Both the position numbers and the translations under genes were made by a program. From Vitellaria paradoxa (Eukaryota > Streptophyta > Magnoliopsida > Ericales > Sapotaceae): a stretch of DNA of 64,000 nucleotides. Shown here piece by piece: positions 46,323 to 57,299 of this stretch; within the stretch, counting starts at the first letter, position 1, and each line of letters begins with the position of its first letter. The DNA is taken from contig CM034241.1 in NCBI GenBank assembly GCA_019916065.1, positions 22,645,541 to 22,709,540 on the forward strand, written 5' to 3'. Below the pieces are notes generated by a model. It had not been told where the DNA came from. It saw only the letters and a list, made by a program, of their open reading frames with translations, and ran no database searches.

Positions 46323-47130
46323 TGACACAAATAATGAGCACCACTCTAAGTGGTAACATGACTGAGTGATCGACCTTAGGCACTACCATAGGCACTGAGT
46401 GAGGCATTACCCTAACTACACTGGGGATAGCATTTGGAATGAGCATCTTTCTCGTTTCCCTTTGGACTCTCCCATCCAGGATATTTCTCCACCACTTACT
46501 GAGAGTCAGGGGGATATGCAATCCTTTCCTACTACCGAGCTTGATGCTCAACCTACCCCACCCACCTCAAACTTTATTGAGAGTCTTTTGACTCAAACTA
46601 AGCATTTAAATGTCACATGTCCTGAGGAACACATCATTGAATTGGTTGACCTTAGTTCACTTCACTACACACTTGAGGTTGAGAGTGGTGCACACCTCTC
46701 ATCTCTTGACTTAGCCCATCCAAGAGTCTTACTACAGGGATTGTGAGTGACTATCATGTGACTGACCATCACTGGGGAGAGGTAGTAGACATAGGGAAAG
46801 TTTGCATTGACTTTTTGGGTGTTGAGTGATCATTCAAACCCACAATTTCAGCACCCGTAGATTTCTTAGGTGTCGAGAGATCATTAGAGCCCACCATTTC
46901 CACACCCATAGATTTCTTGGGCACCGAAAGACTTATTGAACCCACCATGTCCATATCCATGTATGTATCATGGCCATATCTGAGGTTTCAAGAACCTCAC
47001 TTGGCCTTTCATCATTTGGTGTGTTTTACTACTAAGGAGCGTCCACCTTCGATGCTTTGGGGGCCCGATGAGAACATTTTATTTCTTAAACTATTTGTGG
47101 ATTCATGCGATAGAGAGGGTGTTGGATAAC
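46323..47130 (+). pseudogene. Element 4 gag-like reading, C-terminal part with a 17-residue repeat
   Basis: This continues the reading broken by copia. An open part (46399-46746) is acidic and proline/serine rich. After a one-base shift it goes on with DYHVTDHHWGEVVDIGKVC. A unit of 17 residues then occurs three times (about 46813-46955): DFLGVE.SFKPTISAPV, DFLGVERSLEPTISTPI, DFLGTERLIEPTMS. The end is MLWGPDENILFLKLFVDSCD and a stop at 47127-47129. I do not recognise this domain; it may be a structural extension of gag. Confidence 0.55.
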
Positions 47131-48370
47131 CCTTTTGTCTTCATTTCATTTGTACATAGTAGATTAGAGTTTTCTTTTTCTTATTTTCTTATTTCTTTTT
47201 TTTTGGTTTGATTTTCTTCTCTTATTTTCTTTTCTCTTATTTTCCCTTTCTTTTTCTTTTATTTTTTTTCTAACCTTTTCTCTTGTATAGCTTTTTCTTT
47301 TCTTCAAATAAGGAAGCTCTTGAGGTAATATCCACCCATTTTACCTTCTGTTTCTACATTTTGAGCATAACACTTGGATATATGTTGTTGGTTGTTGTTG
47401 GAAGTGCTGTAAAAACTAGGTTGAGGGGTGTTCTTTATTGCTTATGGGGTTTTCTTTTTGGGTGCATGCTTGGCTTATGTGTTATATATTGATTGATCTT
47501 TATGCTCATCATCATCATGCTCACTTTGCACACTACAGACCCACATATGCATTATAGTTCTCACATTGTGGACAATGTTTAGTTTAGGTTAGGGGGTAGA
47601 GTTCGCATGATGACCCTGTGTAATTGTCAAATTTTTCAAATTTTGAGCATCTTTGAGCTTTCATACATGACTTAGCACATTTGTACCTGCATATTAGCCC
47701 TTTTTGGTTTGGTTGATTGTGAATTTGAGTGAGAGAGTGATAAGTGAGTCTTGTTCAAGCTTTGATAGGAAACTTAATTTAAGTTGAATGTGTCATGACC
47801 TTTGCTTTTTTGGCTATCATGGAAGAACTTATGTGCTTAAGAGTGAACTTCGTGTAACATTAGTCAATTGAGCATCCTTGGACTAGGTAGAGACTTATGC
47901 CCCTTTAGTGGTGAGCTTTAGAGCCATTTATTCTTTTCATGAGGGGTTGCACATTATTTCAGCTCAGTTGTTCTCTATTTTGGTTTTCAATGCCCCAATT
48001 GCATCACACACACTTGCATGAGTATACACTTGGTGCATATGAGTTGTTGTAAGCTTTGAAAATGATGCTAGGCCTTCTTTGTTAATTTGAGCCTTTTTAT
48101 CCTTTCTTGATATGAAATTGTCTTAGGAACCAACTTGAAGCCTCACAATAAAGTGTGTGATATAAAGTTTTCTCTTCTTGGTTCCCTTCATATATGATAG
48201 CCCATACACCCATTCACACACTTTAAGCCTTACCCTTGTATGTCTTGGGTTATGAAAGTGCCTCATAGTCTAAGTTGTGAATTCAGTTTGGGAATGTAAG
48301 CTTTTAAGAGCAAAATGAAAAAGGAAGTTGGGATGAGAATTCATGTGTTGTATAGTTCATTATTCATTTT

Positions 48371-48408
<38 letters not shown>

Positions 48409-49390
48409 GAAAAAGAAAAAAAAATTCTCATTCCTTTTGTTTATTCAGTTGTGGGACTTATGCTTTGTAATGCAGTTGCTAAGAATGTCCAAAGAGTAGT
48501 TTGTAAGTTTGTGAATAAGCTTCATGTTGTTGGTTGGGGTATAGAAAGGAAATGGGTAGTTTGGGACTTGTGCATACTTGAGCATATTTATCCCATGGCA
48601 TGTGCTCTGATTTCCATAACTTTCATTGTTTAACCTTTACCCATGGCCAAGTTACAATCGGATCAAAGACCTAGTGGATTCTAAGCGAGCAACTCTTCTG
48701 TGTGCATGTAGTGGTCTTATGTAGGTTGTGTGGTGTGATCCATTGCATGGCATTGGAACTTTTTGATAGGAGCTGTCCACTCGAAACTTCAATTCAATTC
48801 ACTCACTTATTTGTGAGGTTGTGTGCAACGAGGAGAGCATTTTATGCTCATAGGTATGAGTGAACCCTTGATGAGTGAGTTTCTTTCTATGAGTGATCTA
48901 CATTGTGAGCTTTTGAAGTTGAAACTTAGTTCCAATTATGCTCTCGAGACCTTGTTGAATGAATGACACTATTTTGCACACATACTCTTCCAATTTTGAT
49001 AGCACATGCATTCATGCTAGCACTTGGGAATTACACATAAAATTTGAATTTTGTGACTTGTTGGGCTTAAACTCGAGTCATTGTTGACCTTAATCACTCT
49101 TTGACACCTTGAGACCATACTATAGATGTTTGTGGGTAGTATCACTACAAACTCTCACGAGACCTTACTCGTCCACTAGAGGGAACCTAGGGGTTTAAAG
49201 GGCTTGCCACACACGCTAAGTGTGGCCATGTGTTCCTACAAAAATAGACATCATGGTAGCTTAGATTTGAGTTAATTTGTTTTGATTTGAATAAAAACTT
49301 GCATGTCATGGATGTTTTAACACATCTTTGTGTACCCTATGGTTTCGTTGCATGCATTCCTAGGGACTAGCAATGTTTAGGTTGGAGGTG
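47131..49390 (+). other. Non-coding 3' interior of Element 4
   Basis: 2.2 kb with a pyrimidine-rich stretch (47168-47290), an A-run of more than 30 bases (about 48371-48407) followed by GAAAAAGAAAAAAAA, and GT-rich sequence. No coding sense is seen on either strand; open stretches here are short and compositionally biased. GTTTAGGTTAGGGGGTAGA (47578-47600) and the terminal GGTTGGAGGTG (49380-49390, likely polypurine tract) are purine-rich. Confidence 0.6.
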
Positions 49391-51200
49391 TGATTGAGCA
49401 CATATAATGTTATTTCAACATGATTTTACAATTAATTTTAAGTGTTTTATGCACATAAACTTCATAAGTTATAATGAAGTGAGCTAATTTACATTCTTGT
49501 GGGTGTTTGTAGGTCTTTAATGCTTTATTTGAGGATGAAAGGGTAAAAAGAAGAGTTTAAAGAGCAAGGAATCAAAGCTGTGGATAAAGGTGGAGTAGCA
49601 TAGGCGCCCCTCATTATCACGAGTGCCCCACACAAGCCACGGGCACCCTACCCTTAATCAGATGGGTGCCCGCCGAGAGGTGTTTCTGGAGGAAAGTCCT
49701 AAGTCTCAAAGGAATTTAGTCGAGCAGCTGGTGGAGGCTATCCACGGGCGCCTACCGAGAGTGGTTTGTGGAGCTGTTTCATTGAGGACTACATCAAACA
49801 CCTTGGACAGCTAGGCCACAGACACCCCACATCAACCATGGGCGCCCATCACCTTTGACTTTGATTTTCATTATGTAAAGTGATGTACCCCTTTTGCCCT
49901 TCATTGTAGCCATATATAAAGGGGATTTTCAAATTAGGTTGGAGAGAGCTTTTTACATACTTTCTTTACTTTTCTTTTCAGTTTTACATAGCCTAAACTA
50001 GATTAAGGTTTTGCTTTTGGATTGAAGCTTTCAAGTACTATTTTGGATTATCATATTCTCAAACATTCATCAGATTAGGGTTTGGATTGGAAGCTTTGAA
50101 TCGATAGTAGTTCTTCTTGAATACATGTAAGTTGCTTCGCATTTAACTATTTCAATTCCAAGTTTAAAGTTTAGATTTATTTCATATTTCTTTTTGTTCT
50201 TTTAGTCTTCAATATCTTCTTTTTGTTTTCGCTTTTCGTTTTACATTAATGGATGATATACAAGTTTGTTTTTCTCTTCAATGTTCACGTATGTTAGGCT
50301 AGGGTTTATTCTTGGCTTCAAATCATTGAAGGTAGTGTGGTAGTTCGGTGAATTCGAATGTGAGAGAATATTTTTAATTGAAATATCTTTTAATCTCTAA
50401 ATGGAATCTCATAGTAAGCTAGGGTTCTTTCGAAACCTACTCACATATGTTACAACCATAGCTTGGTTGCACTTGTGCACATTAAGTGTTTGGTTCAATG
50501 TCCTGGTGAGTTAGACTCTTATTTTTCAAAACCTAAATTAGTTTTTCTTACGAAATCAATCACCCGTGTTATAACCAAAGCTTGGTTACGATTGGCCACT
50601 CATGCACACCAAGTGGTTGGTTCAATGACCCAGTGATTTGTAACCTATTTTCATAAAACCATAACTTAGGGTTTTCTTAAGAAATCAGTTCATCTGTGTT
50701 ACAATTGAAACCTGGTTACGAGTTTACACTCTTGCATACTAGGTGTTCGATTCAATGTCCCGATGAGTCCGAAACTAATTTCAAAAGCTTCCGTTTACTT
50801 TGAGTTCCATAAATTAGGTTTTAATGAAATATCTTCCGACCTAGCAATGCATGTGCGATTGCTAGGTTGAGTTATCAATGTGTTTGAGTAAACCATCACT
50901 ACCCACTACCGGATTTGGTTCAAAGCCAAGATTATTTAGTTATGTTGTTTTCAATATTTGCATTTTAATTTAATATAGCAATTCCTTCACTCCATCATTC
51001 TCAACCCAACCATATTCAAACACCTTGTAAATCTAAAATTAGTGTAAATTAACTTAGGTTCACCTACTAACTAAGAGATCAAGTTTAGAACTTTTAACAA
51101 AGCCCTCCCTGTGGAGATGACCTCGGTTCTCACCGAGTAAGACTACGACCACCCTCTTGCACTTGAGAGGTAGAACTCGAACACATTTCAGGGTCGGTCA
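49391..51200 (+). repeat. 3' LTR of Element 4
   Basis: It starts TGATTGAGCACATATAATG and ends CAGGGTCGGTCA, 1,810 bp. A TATA-like CATATATAAAGGGG is at about 49907. It holds the 818-bp segment missing in the 5' LTR but lacks about 60 bp of GGGCGCCC-word sequence present there at 36160-36220. Confidence 0.9.
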
Positions 51201-51205
51201 ATATG

Positions 51206-51950
51206 TGGTTAGGATGACAGTAAAGGAAAGAAAAGAATAGACATACCTTTGTCACCTGGCCGACCCTAGGCTAGAGGGCAACAGATTGACTTTTCCTCCT
51301 CGGTTTCCTAGGGGTAGAACTCCCAGCCATCCCCATACATGAAGAAGTGTTCCTTCTAATGCTTGACCCAGGAGGGGTAGCCTTCTACTAAGTTGAACTC
51401 CTTCACTCGGGTAAAGAAGTAGTACCAACTCAACTGGCCTAGACCACTTGATAGCAGTGTAGGAACTCATCCATCATGATGTATTCATTTGTGGAGGCCT
51501 TCCAAATAATAGCATAGCCGGCTAAGATCTTCCAGCTATTTGGCATGAGCTGAGTTGGGTTTGGGATGAGCCTAGCTAGCACATTTCTGATGGGACGAGC
51601 CAATGGGAACCGTAGCCCACTAGATAGGGCGACTTCATACACTATGACCACTCCCGGCATCAATGGCAAGCGGGCTGTATCTTCAGGAGTAAGCCATCAG
51701 TAGGATAAATGATTTGGGGGTTGGAAGGCTTTCAGGAGCTTCTTAAGCTTGATCTTGTTGATCACCAAATGATTTCTGGCTTAATCAAGGTGATGGTTAC
51801 CTCTCCCCAATGTGGATGTCTAGCCATGATGAGAACCAGGATCACTAATTGAAGGTTCAAGGCCATGGGTAGAAGAAAAGCTGGCGACGTCAACACCAGT
51901 TTAGGGAAGGTTATTAGAGAAAGACTCCTCACTCTCCTCAGCAAGAATCA
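51206..51950 (-). pseudogene. Antisense Transposase_28-type gene of Element 2, N-terminal part
   Basis: The minus-strand reading gives LVINKIKLKKLLKAFQPPNH (about 51750), then the domain core: LPLMPGVVIVYEVALSSGLR, FPLARPIRN, NPTQLMPNSWKILAGYAIIW (51669-51520), MMDEFLHCYQ, then after a frameshift LSWYYFFTRVKEFNLVEGYP and KEHFFMYGDGWEF (51430-51310). This is the pattern of the plant Transposase_28 (putative gypsy-type transposon) family. Stops and frameshifts are present. The gene continues at 35795 on the far side of Element 4. Confidence 0.75.
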
Positions 51951-52522
51951 ATATTTGGGGAGAAGTTATTTTTTTAGCGGAAACCAAGGTTTGCAACCTA
52001 TAACTATAATACTCAAAAATCAAAAGAGTATAGATAGAACTATAGAAAATAGGGTCTTTTATAAACTATACGGTGTAAGGGAGCATATTCTCTCACTAAT
52101 AGTACCAGAGACTAGGGGTAAAAAGCCAAAGCATAAAAGAAAGATGAAGCAAGAATGAAAAGAAACAAGAGAGAAGCGTACCAGGAAAAAGAATGATGCA
52201 AGGTCGCTTGAAAATTGGAGCTTGAAAATGGCGATTGAAGCAAAAGTGAGAAAGTGTAAAGGCAAAAGAGAAGAGTGCAATTAATAGATAAGTGATTTTA
52301 AAATTTATGGTGTGGATAAGGCCACACGATCGAAATCAACGGCATCAACTGTCGAATATATGAGAAATAAATGTAGAATGGACACATGGCAGTGAGGCGA
52401 AGGGTGTAACTACACTATATCAATAATTATGACCGACACGCATTAAATGTGTATGGCTCAAAGATGGCTCAACCGTCAAATTCCCTCAGGTCTACTAGAA
52501 GACCTAGGGAAATGAGGGCAAT
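51951..52522 (+). other. 3' spacer and polypurine tract of Element 2
   Basis: AT-rich sequence without recognised coding, possibly the 5' flank of the antisense gene. It ends in GGGAAATGAGGGCAAT (about 52508-52522), the polypurine tract directly before the 3' LTR. Confidence 0.6.
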
Positions 52523-52606
52523 TGATGCGGGAGATTTCTGGGCTTTATAAAAATGATAGAAATACCCTTTAGGAGGACAATTTTCGATCTGCAGAAGTTG
52601 GACCAG
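52523..52606 (+). repeat. First 84 bp of the 3' LTR of Element 2
   Basis: TGATGCGGGAGATTTCTGG aligns with the 5' LTR start at 22103, and similarity runs through CTGCAGAAGTTGGACCAG. It stops where Athila Element 3 begins at 52607. The remainder is expected beyond the window. Confidence 0.85.
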
Positions 52607-52792
52607 TGATTACACATGAAAAGTGTAATTACAAACTCCACATTTTGATACTCATTGATGCATTTATGTAATTAATTTTGAAGTTTTATCATTATTTTAT
52701 TACTTATAGTGTTTATTTTCTTAATTGCAGGGAAAAGGGTAAGATAATTAAGATTTATAGCGAGGAAAGTGGCTTAGAGGATGAAGGAAAAG

Positions 52793-54420
52793 CTGTGGTT
52801 CAGACCCCACCTAGGATGGTCTGGACTAGCCCAAAAATCCAGTATGGAGAAAGAAACAGAATCTAAAGAACCATGATTCTGTGGTCTGGACCTGCTTGTT
52901 CTTGTTTAATTACCTCACTTCAAGATAAAAGCTCAAATGAAAATTCAGATTATAAATTCAAAGTTAAAGAAAATGTTAAGTGAGGTAAGTCAAGACAAGT
53001 TTTCCCCCAAGTGCAAGGTGTGGTTGAAGCACAAAATAACTGGTAAGTCCCAGGTCATTTCCACAGGGATCTAGGGAGCAATGAAGTGAATGACTCTAAT
53101 GGAGATTAATTTGGCAAAACACTACTCACAGAAAAATGTAAAATAGAAAATTAAAATCTGATTTGGTTGGTTGATGATTTTGAACTAACTTTCCAAAAGC
53201 AAAGTGAATTTAAACTAAAAGATTAAATGATAAAAAGGTTGAGCAAGGCAAGTTTAATACCAATCCAAATGAATTTCAAGTGCCAAGAGCTTATAAATTT
53301 ACCAAATCAATTTGTACTGATTTTTGAGAAAATTAATTTCAATTGAAACAAACCATGGATTAAACACTCAATGTGCATAACCTATTTTAAGGACAATAGG
53401 AGTTCTAATTCTAGAAACCCACATACAACAATGTCATGAGAGTTCTAAGTTAAGCAACACCTATGAACTCATCAATAGGATATACAAAGTTGGATTAATC
53501 GGGTCTTGAATCAATGAGTTCTAAGACACCCAGCTGCAAATTGATTTGATAACCATAAAAACTCAAGGTAAATTCATGAAGTTCGGCCACTTGAGATTCA
53601 TTGGAAGGGCATTACCCTTGCCTTGGCTCAAGAAAACTTAGCCGAGCATGTTGAAAAGAAGAAAAGCAGAAATGGAAATCTGATTGGAAGACATTGCAAT
53701 CTAAAATTGAAAGTTAAATGGATTTAGACTTCAAAATCTGATTACAGAAATTGGAATAAATTCAATGTGTAAATCTCTAAAACTCCAATGCTGAATTAAA
53801 ATTCCAATATAAAACTCTGAATTCTCAATGAAAAACTCCCTCAAACTCTATCTACCAAATCTGAAATTCTTCCCAGCCGAATGCTCTCCCTGTCGCGTGG
53901 GTCTCTCCACTCCTTTCTCCTTCTCTCTCCTCTAACCGAATGTTCCCCTCATGATGGCTTCTTCTCTCTCCTATATCTTTTCCTGATTTTCCCTCCCTGG
54001 ATTGCAGATTACATCACGTGGGGAAGTTGGGGTCACATGGAATTCGTTGCTGTGAAGAAGCTCATATTCGAATACAGTAAACCCATATTCGAATACGATC
54101 CCCTGCTGCAGAAATTTCCAGAATAGTGATTCTGATTTCTTTGCACTGATTTCAACTGAATTTTCTTCTTCTTCTGAAATAGCTTCAATCCTTTGATGTG
54201 TTGTGCAGCATGCTTTCTTCTCAACATCCTCAATGTAGCTTAATTTCTTGTTCTTGTGATGGAAATCAACACACAAACCACTTTGGAGATATGGAGATGA
54301 AATCTGCACAAAACATAGATTTTATGTCTTTTTATGATGTGTGCAAGTGTAATTTGAATGTATAAATATGTATCAATTGATGTCCAATCAGGACCCCCAC
54401 CCAAACAGTCTGGACCACAG
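52793..54420 (+). repeat. GGTCYGGACC-type inverted-repeat words in the Element 3 LTR
   Basis: Two copies: 52793-52826 (CTGTGGTTCAGACC...GGTCTGGAC) and 52879-52892 joined across the solo LTR to 54391-54420 (CTGTGGTCTGGACC...GTCTGGACCACAG). Each can fold into a stem. They lie upstream of the TATA-like box at 54474. Further copies are at 55784-55822, 61598-61637, 61674-61710, 62821-62852 and 62905-62943. Confidence 0.8.
52893..54390 (-). repeat. Solo LTR, Athila-like, minus strand
   Basis: The ends are TGATTGGACATCAATTGATA (minus strand, from 54390) and ACAAGCA (52893). A perfect 5-bp duplication GGACC flanks it (52888-52892, 54391-54395). The U5-side block (CACACCTTGCACTTGGGGG on the minus strand, about 53010-53030) is Athila-like, which gives the orientation. 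Two perfect TATTCGAATA palindromes lie at 54065-54074 and 54085-54094. Confidence 0.88.
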
Positions 54421-55634
54421 TGTGTTGGGCACGCATCTTTAATTTATCTCTTCTAGGGTTTCCTTGTTACCCTTGTATAAACCCTAATGTATGGTCGAAC
54501 CAGAGAGAGCCTACTTTACTTTCTGCATATTTTTGAGAGTTCTAGAATATTTTTGAGAGTTTTTGATTGTTCATGAGATGTTTTTATGGATTTTCGAAGC
54601 TTGTGTAGTCTTCATTGCAGCAGTAGTAGTTCATTATTTTGTTTCGGAGTTGATTTCAGAGTACGTTTGCTTTCACTTTTCATGTTAATAATATTGTCTC
54701 TTCATCTTATTCTTTAGAATCATTAGTTATGTGTTTGATGATTGTTTTTATTTCATTTAAAAGCATGTTAGTGTAAAATCCTAGTTCTTGATTCAACGAA
54801 TCAAGGAAGGGTAGGTTATTACGATCTATGGGATGTGCGTAGACCCTTTGCATGGTTTGTGAAAACCCATGCATAAAGATCTACTATTTTCAAATCTATT
54901 TTAGTTTGTTTCAAAAGCTTTCAAACAACGAAAACCTTTGACTATATTCTCTGTAATCACTGGTAAAGGTTTTCGATTATAACTTTCTTAATATTTTTGA
55001 ACAAACCCTAAATCAAATTTGAACCTAAGTGTTTTCATTGAAGATCTTTCTGGTTTTATAATCCTAAACAAGATTTTAAAACTGAGTATTAGGAGATTTG
55101 TAAACCCTAACAAAGACATCCTTCCAATCTATCGTTCCTTTCACGTGAACTTTATATTGTAGTTTAAACACATCCCATAGTGAAGTAGTAAACTACTCAG
55201 AATTGAAAGTTGGATCAAGAATCACGTTAATATTGTGATTGTTATTTAATTTAATTCTTGAGTTGATTAAATTGTTTGATTTGAATTTTTTGGAGTAGAT
55301 TGTTTTCTTGCAATTTTAGATTAAATTGAATTTATTTAGTTAACACTATAATTTCATTAAAAACAAAGAGAAAATTTTATTTGCTAAAATTCCTTAAGTA
55401 GTTGTTAATTTATTCTATAGCATTAATTTTAAACTTGCAAAAGCCCTAGAATTTAGCTTTGAGTAAACATTAAACTTTGTTTTTATTTAAATTTAGAATT
55501 CCCATTATAACCTAGAAACTAAAAAACGTAGGCTCCCTGTGAATTCAACTTGAGACTCACTGAGTTAAAACTACACTACACAACCTTGTACTTGGGAGTT
55601 AATTAGACGCACTTTTTAGAAGCGGTAAAGTTTT

Positions 55635-55652
55635 TGGTGCCATTATTGGGTA
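55635..55652 (+). other. Primer binding site of Element 3, degenerate tRNA-Asp type
   Basis: TGGTGCCATTATTGGGTA is a mutated form of TGGCGCCGTTGCCGGGGA. Confidence 0.6.
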
Positions 55653-55850
55653 GCCAAATTTTAGTTTTTAGGTTATTTTTATTTTTTTAAGTTAATTTGT
55701 TATTCCATATAAAAAAAATCCCAAAATTAGAAAATTCTAAATCCTTCTCATTTAAACTCTTCATTAAATCCCAGATTAATAGTCTGTGGTCCGGACACCC
55801 AGACCTCCAATCCAGACCACAGTACCCTTTCCAGGATAGTTTTTTAGCTT

Positions 55851-57280
55851 ATGAGTAGTTGGGTTCGAGGGGAAGACATTAGATTAAGGCGTCCTGAACC
55901 CCTAGCTTTTCCTCTAGAATTTGAAAATCCTTTAGAAGACATTCAAAACCCTAGACTTCCTATTCCACGTTTAGAAATAGTTGAAGAACGAGCTATTGCT
56001 GCTAGACGTTCCATGAGGGATATCTTGTAGCAAGATAAGCATACTCCTGAGTGTTGCATAGTTTGGCCAGAAAACCAAAGAACTTTCAATTTCAAACCTG
56101 GCATGATACAATTGTTACCTACTTTTCATGGTATGGATTTTGAAAATCCATACAATCACTTAACTCAATTTAGGAACATCTGTGTCACTATTAAAGATCA
56201 GGGATGCCCCATGGAGTTAGTATTTCTTAAGCTTTTTCTAATTTCCATAAAAGATAAGGCTGCGAGATGGTTTGAATTTCTACCATCTAATTCCATTTAC
56301 ACATGGGATGAAACGCAAGACAAATTTCTTAAGAAATTTTTTCCTCCCAACAAAACTGATACAATATAGCATCAAATCCTAAATTTTGCTCCACAACATA
56401 GTGAGCCCTTCTATCAAAGTTGGGAGAGGTTTAAAACTCTCTTGCGTTCTTGCCCACACCATAGATTTGAAGTTTGGCATCTTGCTAGTATCTTCTATGG
56501 TTTACTGACGCCACAACTAAAACAATTTGTGGAAACCATGTGTAATGGGCAGTTTTATGATAAAACGCCTTAAGAAGCTTTTGACTATTTTGAATTCTTG
56601 GCTGAAAATGCACAAACCTGGGATATCACAAGATCTCAAAGCACTCAAACTGCTAGTGTTGCCCAAGCTAAAGGTATACACCATTTAAGTGAAACTGATG
56701 ACGTCAAAGCAAAATTAGCAACACTCAATAGGGAAATTGAGACCCTGAAAATCAAAGGGGACACAACCTATCAAAGAACCAATGGCAAATGTCTATTGCA
56801 TAGTGTGTGATAGCCAAACCTATAGGACAAACGATTGCCCTAGTGTCCCTATTTGTAAAGAAGTTGTGCAAGGCCAACCATCTAGTGAACTCCCAGTCCA
56901 TAACATAAATCAATAGTGCCAATCATTTAAAGGACAAGCTTTAGGAGGAAATCCTTATTCTGAGACTTATAATCCAGCAGTGAGAAATCACCCTAATTTT
57001 AGTTGGAGAAATGAGGGAGCTTAAATTCCAAAACCTTATCATGCCTCTCATCCTCCAGTTCCTAAGTCCCAATGCCTAATCTAGGATTGTCTCAAAATGT
57101 GGGACCTTCATATGCTCCATACATTCCCCCAAATAAGAGATCCACAGAAGAAACACTTCAATAATTCATGAATACTCAATCTTCGCTTTAGGCTCAAAAC
57201 AATAAAAATCTGGATGATATCAAGAGTCAGTTAACCCTTTTGACTCAAACATTAACCACACAACCAAAGGGTCAATTTCC
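55851..57280 (+). pseudogene. Gag of Element 3 (nearly continuous frame with stops)
   Basis: The start at 55851 reads MSSWVRGEDIRLRRPEPLAF. One frame then carries the capsid core: LLPTFHGMDFENPYNHLTQF, AARWFEFLPSNSIYTWDE, FLKKFFPPNKTD, ILNFAPQHSEPFYQSWERFK, then FVETMCNGQFYDKTP and AFDYFEFLAENAQTWDI. The breaks up to 56811 are in-frame stops (TAG after DIL, TAG after TDTI, TAA after KTP, TGA after HSV) with no frameshift among them. Behind them lies a degenerate nucleocapsid-like part to about 57280. Confidence 0.88.
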
Positions 57281-57299
57281 TGCTTAACCTCATCCAAAC

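Larger units (their letters stand above)
35796..51200 (+). mobile_element. Element 4: non-autonomous LTR retrotransposon
   Basis: The 5' LTR (35796-36835) is followed by a tRNA-Asp-type primer site. The 3' LTR (49391-51200) is preceded by GGTTGGAGGTG. The flanks ATACA (35791-35795) and ATATG (51201-51205) may be a decayed 5-bp duplication. After removing the copia element the interior is about 4.2 kb, with a gag-like reading and its C-terminal extension, then 2.2 kb non-coding. No protease, RT, RNase H or integrase was found. It interrupts the antisense gene of Element 2. Confidence 0.82.
22103..52606 (+). mobile_element. Element 2: Tat-lineage retrotransposon holding nested insertions
   Basis: After removing insertions it reads 5' LTR, primer site, gag, protease, RT, RNase H, archaeal-type RNase H, integrase (stop 34252), a 77-bp tandem repeat, an antisense Transposase_28-type gene, a polypurine tract and the first 84 bp of the 3' LTR. 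Insertions: CACTA element 26422-32811 (with solo LTR 29215-31415) and Element 4 35796-51200 (with copia 38001-46317). Its 3' LTR is cut at 52606 by Athila Element 3. The uninterrupted body would be roughly 9 kb. Confidence 0.85.
52607..55628 (+). repeat. 5' LTR of Element 3, interrupted by a solo LTR
   Basis: It starts TGATTACACATGAAAAGTG and ends AGAAGCGGTAA next to the primer site. Without the insertion at 52893-54390 it is about 1.52 kb, like the 1.57-kb LTR at 3613-5178. A TATA-like TTGTATAAACCC is at about 54474. The end block ACTACACTACACAACCTTG is typical of the family. Confidence 0.85.

Noticed and set aside
48371..48407. Poly-A run as the end of a LINE or processed gene
   Set aside because: No target duplication or upstream LINE or gene sequence was found; it is a homopolymer in the non-coding interior of Element 4.
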